This document shows, piece by piece, positions 54,263 to 62,739 of a DNA stretch of 64,000 bases. Position 1 is the stretch's first letter, and each line of letters begins with the position of its first letter. The DNA is from Cellvibrionales bacterium UBA4451. Its GTDB lineage: Bacteria; Pseudomonadota; Gammaproteobacteria; Pseudomonadales; Porticoccaceae. A model generated the notes under the pieces. It saw only the letters and a list, made by a program, of their open reading frames with translations, did no database searches and was not told the origin of the DNA. The translations under genes were made by a program, and so were the position numbers. The stretch spans positions 1 through 64,000 of the forward strand of contig DGPB01000014.1 in NCBI GenBank assembly GCA_002390285.1, given 5' to 3'.

Positions 54263-57200
54263 CTAAAACCGAAGATGTACGCTGTCAGTACCAAATAGCT
54301 CCCGGAGTTTATGCAACAAATCATCCTCTGGTACGACCAACCACTGCTCTCCCAACGCTATTTCACCCTGAGCAGAACCGGAGTCATAACTGATACGTAT
54401 CGGACAATCACCTTGTTGATAAGGGGCTAAAATATCTGCCAATTGCCCAACAACGGAGCCATTGAGCTTTTCCTGATTCGCTTCTATGGAAATACCTTTC
54501 AGATAATTTACCCGTGCTTCGAAAAGGCTTTTTACTTGATCAGCCCGCATTTTAAGACCGCCCGTGTAATCATCCTCCGTAACCTGGCCTTCCAACACAA
54601 GCAGTGCGTCTTTAACAATTTTATCGCGATATTCTTTAAAGGCATCGGCAAAGATGGCCACATCTATCCGACCACTACTATCATCCAGTGTGATCACTGC
54701 CATGTTGTCGCCACGGCGAGTTTTAATCACCCGTAGATCCACCACAAGACCGGCAGCCATCTGTTTGTTTCTGCCAGGTTTCAGATCAACAATGCGGCCG
54801 CCAACAAAATGTGCCAATTCTTCTTTATATTCATCTATCGGGTGACCCGTAAGATAAAGCCCGAGCGTCTCTTTTTCGCCTCGTAATCTTTCTTTAGCGG
54901 TGCTACTTCGAATTCGACGGAAACTTTGGTAACCAATTTCCGGAGCACTCTCCTGTGGCGTCGTACCAAACAAGTCACTCATACCACAGTCCGTGTTACG
55001 AGTGAGCTGCTCTGCCATTTTCACCGCTTCTTCCATAGCCGCCAGCATCACAGTTCGGCGGTAACCGATATCGCCTGCCGGGCCAATGTCGTCCAGTGCT
55101 CCTGAACGGATCAACGCCTCTAACGCTCGCTTATTAATCTTCTTCCCGTCCACTCTCGAGCAGAAGTTAAATAGGTCTTTGAAGGGGCCGCCTGCCTCCC
55201 TGGCAACAATAATCCCCTCTACAGGTCCCTCACCGAGACCTTTAATAGCACCGAGCCCATAAATCACTTCATTCTGCTTGGACACCGTGAAGGAAAACTT
55301 TCCTCGATTCACGTCCGGGGGTAAGAGTGGCAAATTGAGCGCATGACACTCATCGATCAGTGTCACTACCTTGTCCGTATTCTGCATATCGGCTGAAAGT
55401 ACCGCCGCCATAAATTCAGCGGGATAATGGGCTTTTAGCCAAGCAGTCTGATAGGCCAGTAACGCGTATGCGGCTGAGTGAGATTTGTTAAAGCCATAGC
55501 CCGCAAATTTTTCTACCAAGTCGAAAATTTTGATGGCCAGGTTTGGATCAATGCCCTGCTTTTTTGCACCCTCTTCAAAAATAGCACGCTGTTTGGCCAT
55601 TTCTTCAGGTTTCTTCTTACCCATGGCCCGGCGTAGCATGTCCGCGCCACCCAGCGTATAACCGGCAAGAACCTGAGCGATTTTCATCACCTGTTCCTGA
55701 TAGACGATCACCCCATAAGTCGGTTCTAAAACGGGCCTGAGACGCTCATGCTGAAACTTGGCATCCGGGTAGGCAACTTCTGCTCGCCCGTGTTTTCGGT
55801 TGATAAAATCGTCCACCATGCCCGATTGAAGCGGGCCGGGCCTAAACAGTGCCACCAGCGCAACGATATCCTCAAAACAACCGGGCTCGACCCGCTTGAT
55901 CAAATCTTTCATTCCACGGGATTCAAGCTGAAAAACGGCGGTAGTTTCAGCTCTCTGCATCAGGCCATAGGTTTCAGGGTCATCTAATGGGATAGCGTCG
56001 ATGGCCAGGGTATCTTCACCCGCACCATGACGCTTTTCATTCACCATTTTCACAGCCCAGTCAATGATGGTGAGTGTACGCAAACCCAGGAAGTCGAACT
56101 TGACCAGCCCCGCCGACTCGACATCATCTTTATCAAACTGGGTGACAAGCCCCTCACCCGCCTCATCACAATACAGGGGAGAGAAATCGGTCAACACTGT
56201 CGGCGCTATGACAACGCCACCCGCATGTTTTCCCACGTTGCGTGTAATGCCTTCGAGCCGTAGAGCCATATCCCAGATTTCCTGAGCCTCTTCATCATTG
56301 TCCAAAAACTCTTTTAGTACCTCTTCCTGCTCCAGCGCCTTTTCTAGGGTCATCCCGATATCGGGAGGGATCATTTTCGACAGTTTATCGGCCAAGCCAT
56401 AGGGCTTTCCCTGAACACGAGCCACATCACGGACTACCGCCTTGGCTGCCATGGTGCCAAAGGTAATAATTTGCGACACAGCATCACGGCCATATCGATC
56501 TGCAACATAGGCAATCACCCTGTCCCGGTTATCCATGCAAAAATCGATATCGAAGTCGGGCATAGAGACCCGCTCTGGGTTTAGGAACCGCTCAAACAGT
56601 AAGTCGTATTCCAACGGATCAAGATCAGTAATACCCAGTGAATAGGCCACTAATGAACCCGCACCGGAACCACGTCCGGGCCCCACGGGGATATCGTTTT
56701 CCTTGGCCCAACGGATAAAATCCATCACGATCAGAAAGTAACCTGGGAACCCCATCTGGATAATAATACCCAGTTCAAAACGGAGGCGGTCCAAATAAGT
56801 CTGCTGTCGAAGCTGATAATCAGTAGCTGATTTATCAAGAATTTTATCGAGGCGGTTAGCTAGTCCATCAAAAGACAGCTTCTCGAAGAAACTATCTGTG
56901 GTCATGCCTTCTGGAATGGGATATGCCGGCAAGAAGTGCTCACCGAGCTTGAGATCAATAGTACAGCGACGAGCAATTTCTAGCGTATTCTCCAACGCCT
57001 CGGGAATATCACTGAACAACTCAACCATTTCATGAGGTGAACGCAGATATTGCTCATCACTGTAGCGGCGCTCTCGGCGTGGGTCGCCCAGTACCCGGCC
57101 CTCGCCAATACAGACCCTTGCTTCATGGGCCTCAAACTCATCAGAGGCAATAAATCGCACATCATTGGTGGCTACTACAGGACAATTGGACTGAGAGGCC

Positions 57201-57757
57201 AAGGCAATGGCTGCATGATTGAAGTCTTCTTCCTGAGCACGGCCTGTTCTTGTCAACTCAAAATAGACTCGATCAGGGAAGTCCTGCAACCAGCCCTGAA
57301 ACAGCTCATTGGCTTGTTCAAGCTTATTGGATAGCAATGACTGCCCCACATCACCTTCTCGCCCTGTGAGCACGATTAAACCGTCTGAGGCATCACTAAT
57401 CCACTGTCGCTGTACGAAAGGCTTACCCTGAACTTGCCCTTCCTGATAAGCACGAGAAATTAATTTTGTAAGATTACGATAGCCCTCTTGATTCAAAACC
57501 AGCAGTGTTACCCAGCTGGACACTCCATCTTCAATAGGGTTTAACACTTGAAGATCTGCACCACAAATTGGTTTTACACCCGCACTCTGAGCCGCTTTAT
57601 AAAATTTAACCAAGCCAAAAAAATTTGTAACGTCGGTTAACGCAATGGCTGGCATCCCCATTTGAGCAGCCTGCTGAACCAGCGGCTTTATGCGCACAAT
57701 GCCATCCATCATTGAATATTCACTGTGCAAGCGGAGATGAACGAAGGGTACTTCCAT
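54263..57757 (-). CDS. dnaE: DNA polymerase III alpha subunit
   Basis: The replicative C-family polymerase, 1164 residues (E. coli 1160). The PHP domain starts FVHLRLHSEYSMMDGIVRI. The palm carries the catalytic aspartates in MPDFDIDFCMDNRDRVI after GPGRGSGAGSLVAYSL. Fingers include YGVIVYQEQVMKIAQVLAG and GYGFNKSHSAAYALLAYQTA in outline. A helix-hairpin-helix, an OB fold (MAVITLDDSSGRIDVAIFAD in outline) and a tau-binding tail follow. 126 bases separate it from accA. Confidence 0.98.
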   Translation of the reverse strand: MEVPFVHLRLHSEYSMMDGIVRIKPLVQQAAQMGMPAIALTDVTNFFGLVKFYKAAQSAGVKPICGADLQVLNPIEDGVSSWVTLLVLNQEGYRNLTKLISRAYQEGQVQGKPFVQRQWISDASDGLIVLTGREGDVGQSLLSNKLEQANELFQGWLQDFPDRVYFELTRTGRAQEEDFNHAAIALASQSNCPVVATNDVRFIASDEFEAHEARVCIGEGRVLGDPRRERRYSDEQYLRSPHEMVELFSDIPEALENTLEIARRCTIDLKLGEHFLPAYPIPEGMTTDSFFEKLSFDGLANRLDKILDKSATDYQLRQQTYLDRLRFELGIIIQMGFPGYFLIVMDFIRWAKENDIPVGPGRGSGAGSLVAYSLGITDLDPLEYDLLFERFLNPERVSMPDFDIDFCMDNRDRVIAYVADRYGRDAVSQIITFGTMAAKAVVRDVARVQGKPYGLADKLSKMIPPDIGMTLEKALEQEEVLKEFLDNDEEAQEIWDMALRLEGITRNVGKHAGGVVIAPTVLTDFSPLYCDEAGEGLVTQFDKDDVESAGLVKFDFLGLRTLTIIDWAVKMVNEKRHGAGEDTLAIDAIPLDDPETYGLMQRAETTAVFQLESRGMKDLIKRVEPGCFEDIVALVALFRPGPLQSGMVDDFINRKHGRAEVAYPDAKFQHERLRPVLEPTYGVIVYQEQVMKIAQVLAGYTLGGADMLRRAMGKKKPEEMAKQRAIFEEGAKKQGIDPNLAIKIFDLVEKFAGYGFNKSHSAAYALLAYQTAWLKAHYPAEFMAAVLSADMQNTDKVVTLIDECHALNLPLLPPDVNRGKFSFTVSKQNEVIYGLGAIKGLGEGPVEGIIVAREAGGPFKDLFNFCSRVDGKKINKRALEALIRSGALDDIGPAGDIGYRRTVMLAAMEEAVKMAEQLTRNTDCGMSDLFGTTPQESAPEIGYQSFRRIRSSTAKERLRGEKETLGLYLTGHPIDEYKEELAHFVGGRIVDLKPGRNKQMAAGLVVDLRVIKTRRGDNMAVITLDDSSGRIDVAIFADAFKEYRDKIVKDALLVLEGQVTEDDYTGGLKMRADQVKSLFEARVNYLKGISIEANQEKLNGSVVGQLADILAPYQQGDCPIRISYDSGSAQGEIALGEQWLVVPEDDLLHKLRELFGTDSVHLRF

Positions 57758-58082
57758 AAGCTGGGTATTATTCCTATTATTCGGGTGGACTAATATTCAG
57801 ATAGACTTAGCGAACCACCAAGGTGTTAGTGGGCTAACTATAAGACTTCATTTTTGCCAGTGTCGCCCATTACATGACAGATTTTTGTGAGACAACTTCA
57901 AGGCTACCATCCAAAGCTATATAGTTCCGACTATCCTACTGTATGGCTTCTAGTCGTTCCATAACATCAGAAAAATGAAGTGACTCAATGTCATTTATTA
58001 CATCGAAAAGTAAACAGATTAAAGGTAATTGCACGGAGGTGATAATTTAGGAAAATGAAGATTCAAGAGACCTCGTGTTCAC
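57758..58082. other. 325-base intergenic region between rnhB and dnaE
   Basis: I see no gene or clear hairpin. It probably holds the dnaE promoter on the minus strand, but no convincing -35/-10 pair stands out. A plus-strand GGAGGTGATAATTTAGG near 58035 precedes a 31-codon frame that overlaps rnhB antisense and is not credited. Confidence 0.5.
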
Positions 58083-58700
58083 TCATGTCATTGTCAGCTG
58101 CCTTGCAGCTAACATACTTTTCACCGGCTCAAAAGAATGACGGTGAATAGGACTTGGGCCCAAGTGCTCAATAGCCTGCATGTGTTGCTTGGTACCATAG
58201 CCCTTATGCGAGGCAAATCCATAGCCCGGGTACTGTTCATCAAAAGCGCACATTTCAGCATCTCGACAAACCTTGGCAATAATCGATGCTGCACTGATCG
58301 CTGGCACCTTATCGTCACCTTTAACAACGGCTTCACCGTTATAACGACAGGCTGGCATACGATTACCATCCACCGCCACGTACTCAGGTTTACACTCTAG
58401 TCCGTCCATTGCCCGTACCATCGCCATCATGGTGGCCTGGAGAATATTGTAGCGGTCAATCTCTGCAACAGAGGCACGGGCTATATACCAAAAAAGTGAC
58501 TTCTCCTTAATTTCCACTGCAAGCTGCTGACGCCGTCGATCCGTCAGTTTTTTTGAATCAGCCAAACCTTCAATAACGTTATCGGGATCGAGAATAACAG
58601 CGGCTGTCACCACGTCACCCGCAAGAGGACCACGCCCCACCTCATCCACACCAGCCAGTAGATCACCCTGATAACTCAAGACAAAATTCGCTGTCATCAC
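58083..58700 (-). CDS. rnhB: Ribonuclease HII
   Basis: A 205-residue enzyme (E. coli 198) removing ribonucleotides from DNA and RNA primers. The catalytic acids are in LAGVDEVGRGPLAGDVV, then the ADSKKLTDRRR loop, YVAVDGNRMP and SIIAKVCRDAEM. HKGYGTKQHMQAI and SPIHRHSFEPV close the domain. Overlaps the lpxB stop by four bases. Confidence 0.96.
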   Translation of the reverse strand: MMTANFVLSYQGDLLAGVDEVGRGPLAGDVVTAAVILDPDNVIEGLADSKKLTDRRRQQLAVEIKEKSLFWYIARASVAEIDRYNILQATMMAMVRAMDGLECKPEYVAVDGNRMPACRYNGEAVVKGDDKVPAISAASIIAKVCRDAEMCAFDEQYPGYGFASHKGYGTKQHMQAIEHLGPSPIHRHSFEPVKSMLAARQLTMT

Positions 58701-59842
58701 TCAGCCTCAATTAATTGAGCCAGCGCTTTGGCCGCCGCTTCACTACCGCCGTGCCTGAGAGAATAGTGAAGCTGGGTAAATCGTTTTTCCAGTTCAGCCA
58801 CTCGGTCTGGCTGGCAAAAGAAACCCAGCACAGCCTCACTGAGGTTTTCTACTGTAGCGGCATCTTGTAACAATTCTGGTACTAGCGCCTTACCAGCAAG
58901 TAGATTAGGCAGTGCAACAAAGGAGACCTTAGCCATTCTGGACACAAGAGCAAAGGTACATTTTCCCATTCGATAGCTTACTACCATTGGTTTTTTCAAG
59001 AGCATAGCTTCAAGCGCTGACGTTCCCGAAGACAACAGCACCACATCTGCTGCAGCCATTGCCGTGAGGGATTGACCATCCAATAACATGACGGGCAAGT
59101 CTGGATAATCCTCAAGAATAACTTCCAACTGCTTTCGTCGTTCCGGGCTGGCAGTAGGAACCACTATCTGCAGTCCTGGCAACTGAGCCTCGCAATATTG
59201 ACTCGCCTCCAAAAACAACTGACCTAGCGTTGCTACTTCAGAGGCACGACTGCCCGGCATAACGGTCAACACCTGGCCGTCGACAGGAAGATTTAACTGT
59301 TGTCGGGCAGACAATGTATCGGTCTCTATCGACAGTGTTTCTGCCAACGGATGGCCGACGCATGTTGCGGGAACATGGTGTTCTCGATAGAAGGCTTCTT
59401 CAAAAGGAAACAGTGTCAGCATTAGGTCGACGGCACGAGCAATTTTTTTTACCCGCCCCTGACGCCAGGCCCAAACCGACGGGCTGACATAGTGGGCCGT
59501 TTTGATTCCTTTTTTACGGAGCTTTTCTTCCAGGCCCAGATTGAAATCAGGCGAGTCAATACCAACCACTAGATCAAACTGGTTATCCAAGAAATGATGG
59601 AATAGTGTACGTCGAATCCTTAGCAACTCGGGCAGGCGCTTCAAGGGTTCCAAAAACCCCATGACTGATAAACGATCTATTGGAAACAGCGACTCAAATC
59701 CTTCTGACCGCATTTTACTGCCGCCAACTCCCACAAAAATGGCAGCGGGATAATGTAACTTTAATGCCCGAATTAACCCAACACCAAGCTGATCGCCAGA
59801 GGCTTCGCCGGCAACCAGACCTATCCTAAGCTGTCGAGACAT
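58697..59842 (-). CDS. lpxB: Lipid-A-disaccharide synthase
   Basis: A 381-residue GT-B glycosyltransferase (E. coli 382) joining UDP-diacylglucosamine and lipid X. It has LVAGEASGDQLGVGLIRALK, FVGVGGSKMRSEGFESLF, the HYVSPSVWAWRQGRVKKI motif in outline, VMPGSRASEV and LLSSGTSALEAMLLKKPMVV in outline. It is peripheral on the inner membrane, three bases after lpxA. Confidence 0.97.
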   Translation of the reverse strand: MSRQLRIGLVAGEASGDQLGVGLIRALKLHYPAAIFVGVGGSKMRSEGFESLFPIDRLSVMGFLEPLKRLPELLRIRRTLFHHFLDNQFDLVVGIDSPDFNLGLEEKLRKKGIKTAHYVSPSVWAWRQGRVKKIARAVDLMLTLFPFEEAFYREHHVPATCVGHPLAETLSIETDTLSARQQLNLPVDGQVLTVMPGSRASEVATLGQLFLEASQYCEAQLPGLQIVVPTASPERRKQLEVILEDYPDLPVMLLDGQSLTAMAAADVVLLSSGTSALEAMLLKKPMVVSYRMGKCTFALVSRMAKVSFVALPNLLAGKALVPELLQDAATVENLSEAVLGFFCQPDRVAELEKRFTQLHYSLRHGGSEAAAKALAQLIEAE

Positions 59843-59845
59843 GGG

Positions 59846-60631
59846 TTAGCGGATTATGCCGCGAGTAGAAGCTCGAACTGAATCGACGAGAGGAAGTACA
59901 TCAGGGTGATCTAATGCGAGTTCGTCTAATTTTATCAATGCCTCATCAAGAGAAAGACCCTGGCGATACAAAATTTTGTATGCCAGCTTAATGGCGGCAA
60001 TGGCTTTTTTATCAAAACCACGCCGTTTCAGGCCTTCAGAGTTGATCGTCTTGGGTTCGGCGGGCGACCCAAACGCCATTACATAAGCAGGGACATCCTG
60101 AGGTAGAAAAGCTGCGGGACCAATCATGGTATGAGCACCAATGGAAACAAATTGATGGACTAGCACATAACCTGACAAAATTGACCAATCACCCAAACTC
60201 ACATGGCCTGCCAGTGAAGCATTGTTGACCAAAATACAGTGGTCCCCCACAGTGCAATCGTGCCCAATGTGAACATAGGCCATCATTAGGTTGTCATTGC
60301 CGATTGAAGTGAGGCCGCGATCCTGAACAGTGCCACGATGAATAGTAACGCCCTCACGAATGATGTTGTTATCACCAATCTCTAGACGGGTTGGCTCGCC
60401 GTTATATTTTAGATCAGGGGTATCTTCACCGATGGTAGAAAACTGAAAAATCCGGTTATTCTTACCAATTGATGTCGGCCCTTTAACAACCACATGGGAA
60501 CTGATAACCGTACCGGAACCAATCGTCACATCGGGACCAATCATTGTCCATGGTCCTACCTCTACACCCTCCTCCAATACTGCCGAAGGATCAATAATTG
60601 CGCGTGGATCAATTAGGGACATCGTAATCAA
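59846..60631 (-). CDS. lpxA: UDP-N-acetylglucosamine acyltransferase
   Basis: The first enzyme of lipid A synthesis, 261 residues (E. coli 262). A left-handed parallel beta-helix of hexapeptide repeats begins SLIDPRAIIDPSAVLEEGVE. The catalytic histidine region is NLMMAYVHIGHDCTVGDHC, with NNASLAGHVSLGDWSILSGY. The C-terminal helical domain has LKRRGFDKKAIAAIKLAYKI in outline. Overlaps fabZ by four bases. Confidence 0.97.
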   Translation of the reverse strand: MITMSLIDPRAIIDPSAVLEEGVEVGPWTMIGPDVTIGSGTVISSHVVVKGPTSIGKNNRIFQFSTIGEDTPDLKYNGEPTRLEIGDNNIIREGVTIHRGTVQDRGLTSIGNDNLMMAYVHIGHDCTVGDHCILVNNASLAGHVSLGDWSILSGYVLVHQFVSIGAHTMIGPAAFLPQDVPAYVMAFGSPAEPKTINSEGLKRRGFDKKAIAAIKLAYKILYRQGLSLDEALIKLDELALDHPDVLPLVDSVRASTRGIIR

Positions 60632-61062
60632 TCTGCCTTAAGTGCACAGAGAATAGTGGCTTCACAGGCCAGCTCATCATCTACGGATGCCCGGCATTTA
60701 AAACGCCATATAGTACGTTTGACTGAGTCAATCTTTGCTTCCAGCATCAGCCTGTCACCTGGAATAACTTGACGTTTAAAGCGCACACCATCCACTCCAG
60801 CAAATAGGTAAAGAACATTATCATCTACCACCTTATCTGCGGTTAGAAACCCAAGTATGCCTGCTGCTTGAGCCATAGCCTCGATAATCATGACGCCAGG
60901 AAAGATAGGAGCATTTGGGAAATGCCCATTGAAAACGTCTTCATTACAGGTAATATTTTTATACGCAAGAATACGGTCACCCAACTCCACCTCAACAACG
61001 CGATCCACCAATAAAAAAGGGTAACGCTGGGGTAATCGTTTTTTTATCTCAGTAATGTCCAT
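60628..61062 (-). CDS. fabZ: 3-hydroxyacyl-ACP dehydratase FabZ
   Basis: A 144-residue hot-dog-fold dehydratase (E. coli 151) of fatty acid elongation. It has LPQRYPFLLVDRVVEVE, the active-site histidine in VFNGHFPNAPIFPGVMIIEA and the Glu in EAMAQAAGIL. Placed between lpxD and lpxA, coupling acyl supply to lipid A synthesis. Confidence 0.97.
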   Translation of the reverse strand: MDITEIKKRLPQRYPFLLVDRVVEVELGDRILAYKNITCNEDVFNGHFPNAPIFPGVMIIEAMAQAAGILGFLTADKVVDDNVLYLFAGVDGVRFKRQVIPGDRLMLEAKIDSVKRTIWRFKCRASVDDELACEATILCALKAD

Positions 61063-61108
61063 CAGATGGTCCCAAGGTGTAGCAAAGTTTAAATAATGCT
61101 AATAGTTA

Positions 61109-62122
61109 TCATTTTTTTTCAAGCTGCTTGACCCTACGAGCTAGGTCGTCCAACTGGTTAAAGCGAACTGCATTTTTTCGCCAGTCATCGGTTTTGCTGA
61201 ACGCCGTCCCGGAGGAATAAGAACCCGGCTCAGTCAATGATTTAGTCACAATCGTACCACCCGTGAGATGAACACCATCACAGAGTGTGACATGACCTAC
61301 AACACCAGATTGGCCAGCAAAAATACAGTTCTTGCCTACAATAGTACTACCAGATACCCCTGAACATCCCGCCATGGCCGTATTTTCGCCAACACGCACA
61401 TTGTGAGCAATCTGAACATGGTTATCGAGAATAACACCGTCCTCAATAACAGTGTCCTCCAGCGCACCACGATCAATGGTGGTACAGGCGCCAATTTCGA
61501 CCCGGCTACCAATGACGACGCCACCTAACTGATAGATCTTCACCCAACGGCCTTCAGAGTGAGCAAATCCGAAGCCATCTGCACCAATCACAGCACCACT
61601 ATGAATAGTGACCTGATCACCAATAGTGACATCATGGTAAATACTCACATTAGCTGAAATCCGACAGTTATCCCCTATTACCGAACCATCACCAATGGTC
61701 ACACCGGCACCAATCTGGCTGTTAGCGCCAATAACGGTATTCTCACCCAACACGGCCTGAGGCCCAATAGAGGCGCCATCACCTATCTCTGAAGAGACAG
61801 CCACTACAGCGGTGGGGTGAATACCTGGTTGAGGAACAGGGCTACTATCAAAGAGAGCTGATGCTAACGCATAACCTAAATAGGGATTATCCATCACCAA
61901 GCAGTTGCCGGAATAGTCAGCCGCAGCTTCTGCATTCAGTAATACGGCACCAGCCGCTGTTTCAGCCAAGTGTTGGCGATAGGTTTGGTTAGTTAAAAAG
62001 GCCAACTCACTGGAATCCGCCTCACGAAGCGTATTAAGGCCGGTTATCAAACTATCGGCATCGCCTCGCAACTCGGCACCAATATGGGCAGCGATATCAC
62101 TCAGCGAATAACTACAACTCAT
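61109..62122 (-). CDS. lpxD: UDP-3-O-(3-hydroxyacyl)glucosamine N-acyltransferase
   Basis: The third acyl step of lipid A synthesis, 337 residues (E. coli 341). The N-terminal uridine-binding domain (SLSDIAAHIGAELRGDADSL, LAFLTNQTYRQHL) is followed by hexapeptide repeats, with the catalytic histidine in LDNHVQIAHNVRVGENT. A C-terminal helix ends DLARRVKQLEKK. It lies 72 bases after skp, separated by short tandem repeats. Confidence 0.97.
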   Translation of the reverse strand: MSCSYSLSDIAAHIGAELRGDADSLITGLNTLREADSSELAFLTNQTYRQHLAETAAGAVLLNAEAAADYSGNCLVMDNPYLGYALASALFDSSPVPQPGIHPTAVVAVSSEIGDGASIGPQAVLGENTVIGANSQIGAGVTIGDGSVIGDNCRISANVSIYHDVTIGDQVTIHSGAVIGADGFGFAHSEGRWVKIYQLGGVVIGSRVEIGACTTIDRGALEDTVIEDGVILDNHVQIAHNVRVGENTAMAGCSGVSGSTIVGKNCIFAGQSGVVGHVTLCDGVHLTGGTIVTKSLTEPGSYSSGTAFSKTDDWRKNAVRFNQLDDLARRVKQLEKK

Positions 62123-62145
62123 CTATCAACCGGCCTTTCACATTG

Positions 62146-62201
62146 CTACTTGAAAATAATTACTTGTTGGAAATAATTACTTATTGAAAATAGTTACTTG
62201 G
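62146..62201. repeat. Imperfect 17-base tandem repeats between skp and lpxD
   Basis: TTACTTGTTGGAAATAA (62160-62176) and TTACTTATTGAAAATAG (62177-62193) stand in tandem, flanked by a shorter copy CTACTTGAAAATAA (62146-62159) and the seed TTACTTGG (62194-62201) that contains the skp stop codon. They look like slippage duplications of the skp 3' end. Confidence 0.75.
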
Positions 62202-62709
62202 TTTTTTTGTTCAGGCGATCAGTCAACTTGGCGGTTAAATCAAGTTCAGGCGCAACAGTAACGACTGCTTCAGCATTAATCAGCAACACCACACCTTCTT
62301 CTTTAATCAGCTCTTGTAATGCTTCGCCCGCTTTGGGGCGTAATTCCTGCACAATACTCTGCTGTAATGCTTTTTGGTCAGCCTGAACTTTTCGAGTCGT
62401 TAATTCAAGATCAGCACGAAGAAACTCCATCTTTTTTTGTGCTTCTTGCTTCTGCTCATCTGACCAAGTCATACTTTTGGCATCAACATCTTTTTTCAAT
62501 GCCTTCATGTCTGCCACGGTGCTTTCGTACTTAGCTTGCATCGCTGTATAGTCGGACTCCGACTCCACCTGTTTCAATCTAGCCTTGGCAACATCAGTAC
62601 CAAAAAGAGCCTTACTAAAGTCAACCACCGCGATTTTTCCTTCAGCGGCAACTGCGGTTATGGCAAACAAGGTCGCCAAGGTAAACAATAATGTCTTTGT
62701 TATACGCAC
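62194..62709 (-). CDS. skp: Periplasmic chaperone Skp (OmpH)
   Basis: A 171-residue trimeric chaperone (E. coli 161) that carries unfolded outer-membrane proteins. The signal peptide (LLFTLATLFAITAVAA) is followed by EGKIAVVDFSKALFGTDVAK, then two long coiled-coil helices rich in Lys, Gln and Glu, and a C-terminal beta strand (EGVVLLINAEAVVTVAPELD). It lies between bamA and lpxD as in the standard cluster. Confidence 0.95.
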   Translation of the reverse strand: MRITKTLLFTLATLFAITAVAAEGKIAVVDFSKALFGTDVAKARLKQVESESDYTAMQAKYESTVADMKALKKDVDAKSMTWSDEQKQEAQKKMEFLRADLELTTRKVQADQKALQQSIVQELRPKAGEALQELIKEEGVVLLINAEAVVTVAPELDLTAKLTDRLNKKTK

Positions 62710-62739
62710 ACTAACTCTCCATTGATTAAATTAACTGTT

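Noticed and set aside
54133..54324. 63-codon minus-strand frame between dnaE and accA
   Set aside because: It overlaps the ends of both neighbours and has no protein features.
58056..58151. 31-codon plus-strand frame after GGAGGTGATAATTTAGG
   Set aside because: It runs antisense into rnhB and has no coding features beyond a loose ribosome-binding-like sequence.
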